DNA of 64,000 nucleotides. Origin: Loktanella sp. M215. Lineage in GTDB: Bacteria > Pseudomonadota > Alphaproteobacteria > Rhodobacterales > Rhodobacteraceae. The stretch's first letter is position 1. The number at the start of each line of letters is the position of its first letter. The translations under genes and the position numbers were made by a program. This document shows, in pieces, positions 62,284 to 64,000 of this stretch. The DNA lies in NCBI RefSeq assembly GCF_021735925.1, contig NZ_WMEA01000008.1, forward strand, positions 1 through 64,000, given 5' to 3'. The notes below the pieces were generated by a model, which saw nothing but the letters and a program-made list of their open reading frames with translations, was not told the DNA's origin and searched no databases.

Positions 62284-63537
62284 TTACTCTGCGGGCTTGT
62301 ACCACGTGTTGAGGCCGTCCTGCAGGCGCTTTCCGGCATCCTGCGGCGTCTCTTCACCCTTGATGACCTGCGCAGACGCGTTCCACGTCTCGTTTTCCAG
62401 GTTTGGGGTGCCGCGCGACAGGATCTGGTATGTGGACCGGATTGTCGATTTGCAGGTGTCGCGCCAGCTGACGAATTCCTGCGCCAGCGGGTCCTCCAAT
62501 TTGACCGGTTCACTGGACAGCGGGAAGAATCCCGGCAGGGCGTTGGCGTAGAGCGATGCGAACTCGGGGCTTGCGACCCAATCCAGGAAAGCCTTGGATT
62601 CTTCGGGGTGTTCGGTCGCCTTGTTCATGCCGATCGCGATGTCGACGTGATCCGAGATGTAGCAGTCGTCGCCCGCTGCTGGCACGGGTGGCGGGAAGGC
62701 CCCCATTTCGAAATCCGCGAGGCCGTTGAAGCCCGAGATTTCCCACGACCCGGCGGGATAGATCGCGGCGCGGCCGAGGGTGAAGAGGTTCTGGCTGTCG
62801 GGGTAGGTCTGTGCCTCGAACCCGTCGCCAAGGTAGTCCTTCCAGCGGGCCAGCTGCTCGAATGGCGCAACCCAGTCTGCGTCGGTCAGCTTCTGCTCGC
62901 CCTTGATCAGGGCCGTGCGGCCTTCCTCGCCCTTCCAATAGTTCGGGCCGATGTTCTGATAGCCCATCGTGGCGGCTTCCCACTGGTCGTTGGTGCCCAT
63001 CGCCATCGGGATGTAGGTGCCGTCTTCCTTGATCTTGTCGAGGACGGCAAAGAAGTCGTCGACGGTTTTCGGAACGTCCAGTCCCAGTTCGGCAAAGGCG
63101 TCCTTGTTGTAGATGAAACCGTGGATCACCGAGGCCATCGGCACGCAGAAGGTGGCGCTGCCGTCGTCGGTGGACCAGCCGGATTTTGCCACATCGGAAA
63201 AGTTCGCCATGCCGGGCAGGTCGGAGAGGTCCTCAAGCTTGCCGCCGTCATAGAGGGCCAGCGACGCGTCGAAGGGGCGGCAGGTGATCAGGTCACCGGC
63301 GGACCCTGCGTCCAGCTTGGAGTTCAGCACGGCGTTGTATTCAGCCGGGGCCGAGGGGGCGAAGTTCAGCTTGATGCCGGGATGGGATGCCTCGAAGGCG
63401 GGGATGATCTGGTCCTGCCAGATCGACAGGTCGTCGTTGCGCCAGCTTTCGATGGTCAGCGTGACGTCCTGCGCAAAGGCCGACCCCGCCAGCAGGGTCG
63501 AGGCCAGCAGTGTGGCGGTAAAGGTGCGGTAGGTCAT
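62284..63537 (-). CDS. ABC sugar transporter, solute-binding protein (second CUT1 system)
   Basis: A 417-residue extracellular solute-binding protein. The signal peptide (about residues 1-22, ending AFA) is followed by QDVTLTIESWRNDDLSIW. Later KLDAGSAGDLITCRPFD and several Trp and Tyr residues suit a sugar site. The ATG has GGGAG about five bases upstream. The start is 36 bases after murQ, implying that the imported compound is linked to muramic acid or amino-sugar metabolism. Confidence 0.92.
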   Translation of the reverse strand: MTYRTFTATLLASTLLAGSAFAQDVTLTIESWRNDDLSIWQDQIIPAFEASHPGIKLNFAPSAPAEYNAVLNSKLDAGSAGDLITCRPFDASLALYDGGKLEDLSDLPGMANFSDVAKSGWSTDDGSATFCVPMASVIHGFIYNKDAFAELGLDVPKTVDDFFAVLDKIKEDGTYIPMAMGTNDQWEAATMGYQNIGPNYWKGEEGRTALIKGEQKLTDADWVAPFEQLARWKDYLGDGFEAQTYPDSQNLFTLGRAAIYPAGSWEISGFNGLADFEMGAFPPPVPAAGDDCYISDHVDIAIGMNKATEHPEESKAFLDWVASPEFASLYANALPGFFPLSSEPVKLEDPLAQEFVSWRDTCKSTIRSTYQILSRGTPNLENETWNASAQVIKGEETPQDAGKRLQDGLNTWYKPAE

Positions 63538-63573
63538 TGTCGTCTCCCAGGTGTTGAAGGTGAGCAGCCCGTT

Positions 63574-64000
63574 CTAGCGGGGGTCTTGGTCTTGCAGCGC
63601 CGCGAGCGCCGGGCGCAGGTGGCCGTGATGATGGGTCAGAAGGGCCGTGGCCGTGGCAGGGTCCGCGCCCGCTGCAATAAGACAAGCGGTTTTCGTGTCA
63701 TAACGGGCAGCATTCAGGGATTGGGTTGCGACCGCCTCGCTGACGCGGGCCACGTCGGCCACGATCCGTGCCGCACGGCCCCGCAGTTTGGCATTGTCGG
63801 CGCGCAGGTTGACCATGTCGCCGTCATGGACATGCCCCAGCCGCACGCCCGCAAGGGTCGAGATCATGTTCAGCGCCGCCTTTTGCGCGGTCCCGGCGCC
63901 CATGCGGGTCGATCCGGCCAGCGCCTCTGGCGGGGTGGACAGGCAGATCGCGACGTCGGCGGCGTGCAGCAGCGGTGTATCCGGATTGTTCGCGATGCCG
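63574..64000 (-). CDS. murQ: N-acetylmuramic acid 6-phosphate etherase MurQ (5' end outside window)
   Basis: The frame is open to the window edge, so only the last 141 residues are seen. They include the family signature STRMGAGTAQKAALNM, followed by AGVRLGHVHDGDMVNL and ADNAKLRGRA, all typical of MurQ. The enzyme removes the D-lactyl ether from MurNAc-6-phosphate to give GlcNAc-6-phosphate, as part of cell-wall recycling or MurNAc use. It is the apparent first visible gene of the leftward operon with the second CUT1 transporter. Confidence 0.92.
   Translation of the reverse strand, partial: GIANNPDTPLLHAADVAICLSTPPEALAGSTRMGAGTAQKAALNMISTLAGVRLGHVHDGDMVNLRADNAKLRGRAARIVADVARVSEAVATQSLNAARYDTKTACLIAAGADPATATALLTHHHGHLRPALAALQDQDPR

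Noticed and set aside
1..64000. tRNA, rRNA, riboswitches
   Set aside because: I looked in the intergenic gaps for cloverleaf-like or known riboswitch patterns and saw none; a covariance-model search would be needed to be certain.

Overview
The window is GC-rich, tightly packed DNA whose proteins look like those of an alphaproteobacterium of the order Rhodobacterales (Roseobacter group); the genus cannot be fixed from the sequence. It probably belongs to an extrachromosomal replicon (plasmid or chromid), or to a chromosome that has absorbed one. A complete replication and partition module sits at about 21.5-25.4 kb. It has a leftward initiator with a C-terminal DnaA domain-I-like region, a rightward parA-parB pair, four copies of a parS-like palindrome (core CCTTATCCGCGGATAAGG, one copy degenerate) and three iteron-like repeats between initiator and parA. 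Base composition supports an origin here: plus-strand genes to the left are C-rich on the plus strand, those to the right G-rich. A ccdAB toxin-antitoxin pair (53.6-54.1 kb) fits a maintained replicon.

Left arm (1-21.4 kb). It opens with a sensory cluster (the end of a histidine kinase-receiver protein, a PAS-PAS kinase and a single-domain response regulator). FeoA/FeoB ferrous-iron uptake follows. Next is a caa3-type cytochrome oxidase operon: a lipoprotein subunit II with fused cytochrome c, a fused subunit I/III, a small membrane protein, a CtaG-like factor and a tri-haem cytochrome c. A pirin and an M20 amidohydrolase come next. A leftward pair encodes a PAN-domain alpha-2-macroglobulin and penicillin-binding protein 1C, overlapping by 14 bp.

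Right arm (25.4-64 kb). In order: a leftward BCCT osmolyte transporter; a TetR regulator divergent from a three-subunit molybdenum hydroxylase; a leftward set of two secreted PepSY-like proteins with Asp/Gly-rich tails plus a membrane-anchored LuxR-type regulator; an AhpD/CMD-like protein; a CPA1 antiporter with a cyclic-nucleotide-binding-like domain; an EmrAB-type pump; an RND pump; and a sugar operon with three Gfo/Idh/MocA oxidoreductases and a CUT1 ABC transporter. Then come an MFS exporter, ccdAB, a globin with a GGDEF-EAL protein, and a MaoC hydratase with a CitE-like lyase. A broken IS3-type transposase end follows. The window closes with a leftward CUT1 ABC operon headed by murQ, which is cut by the window edge.

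Functionally the window joins respiration and iron supply, envelope maintenance, efflux, sugar and amino-sugar uptake and c-di-GMP signalling around one replication module. I saw no rRNA, tRNA, CRISPR array, prophage or intact insertion sequence.
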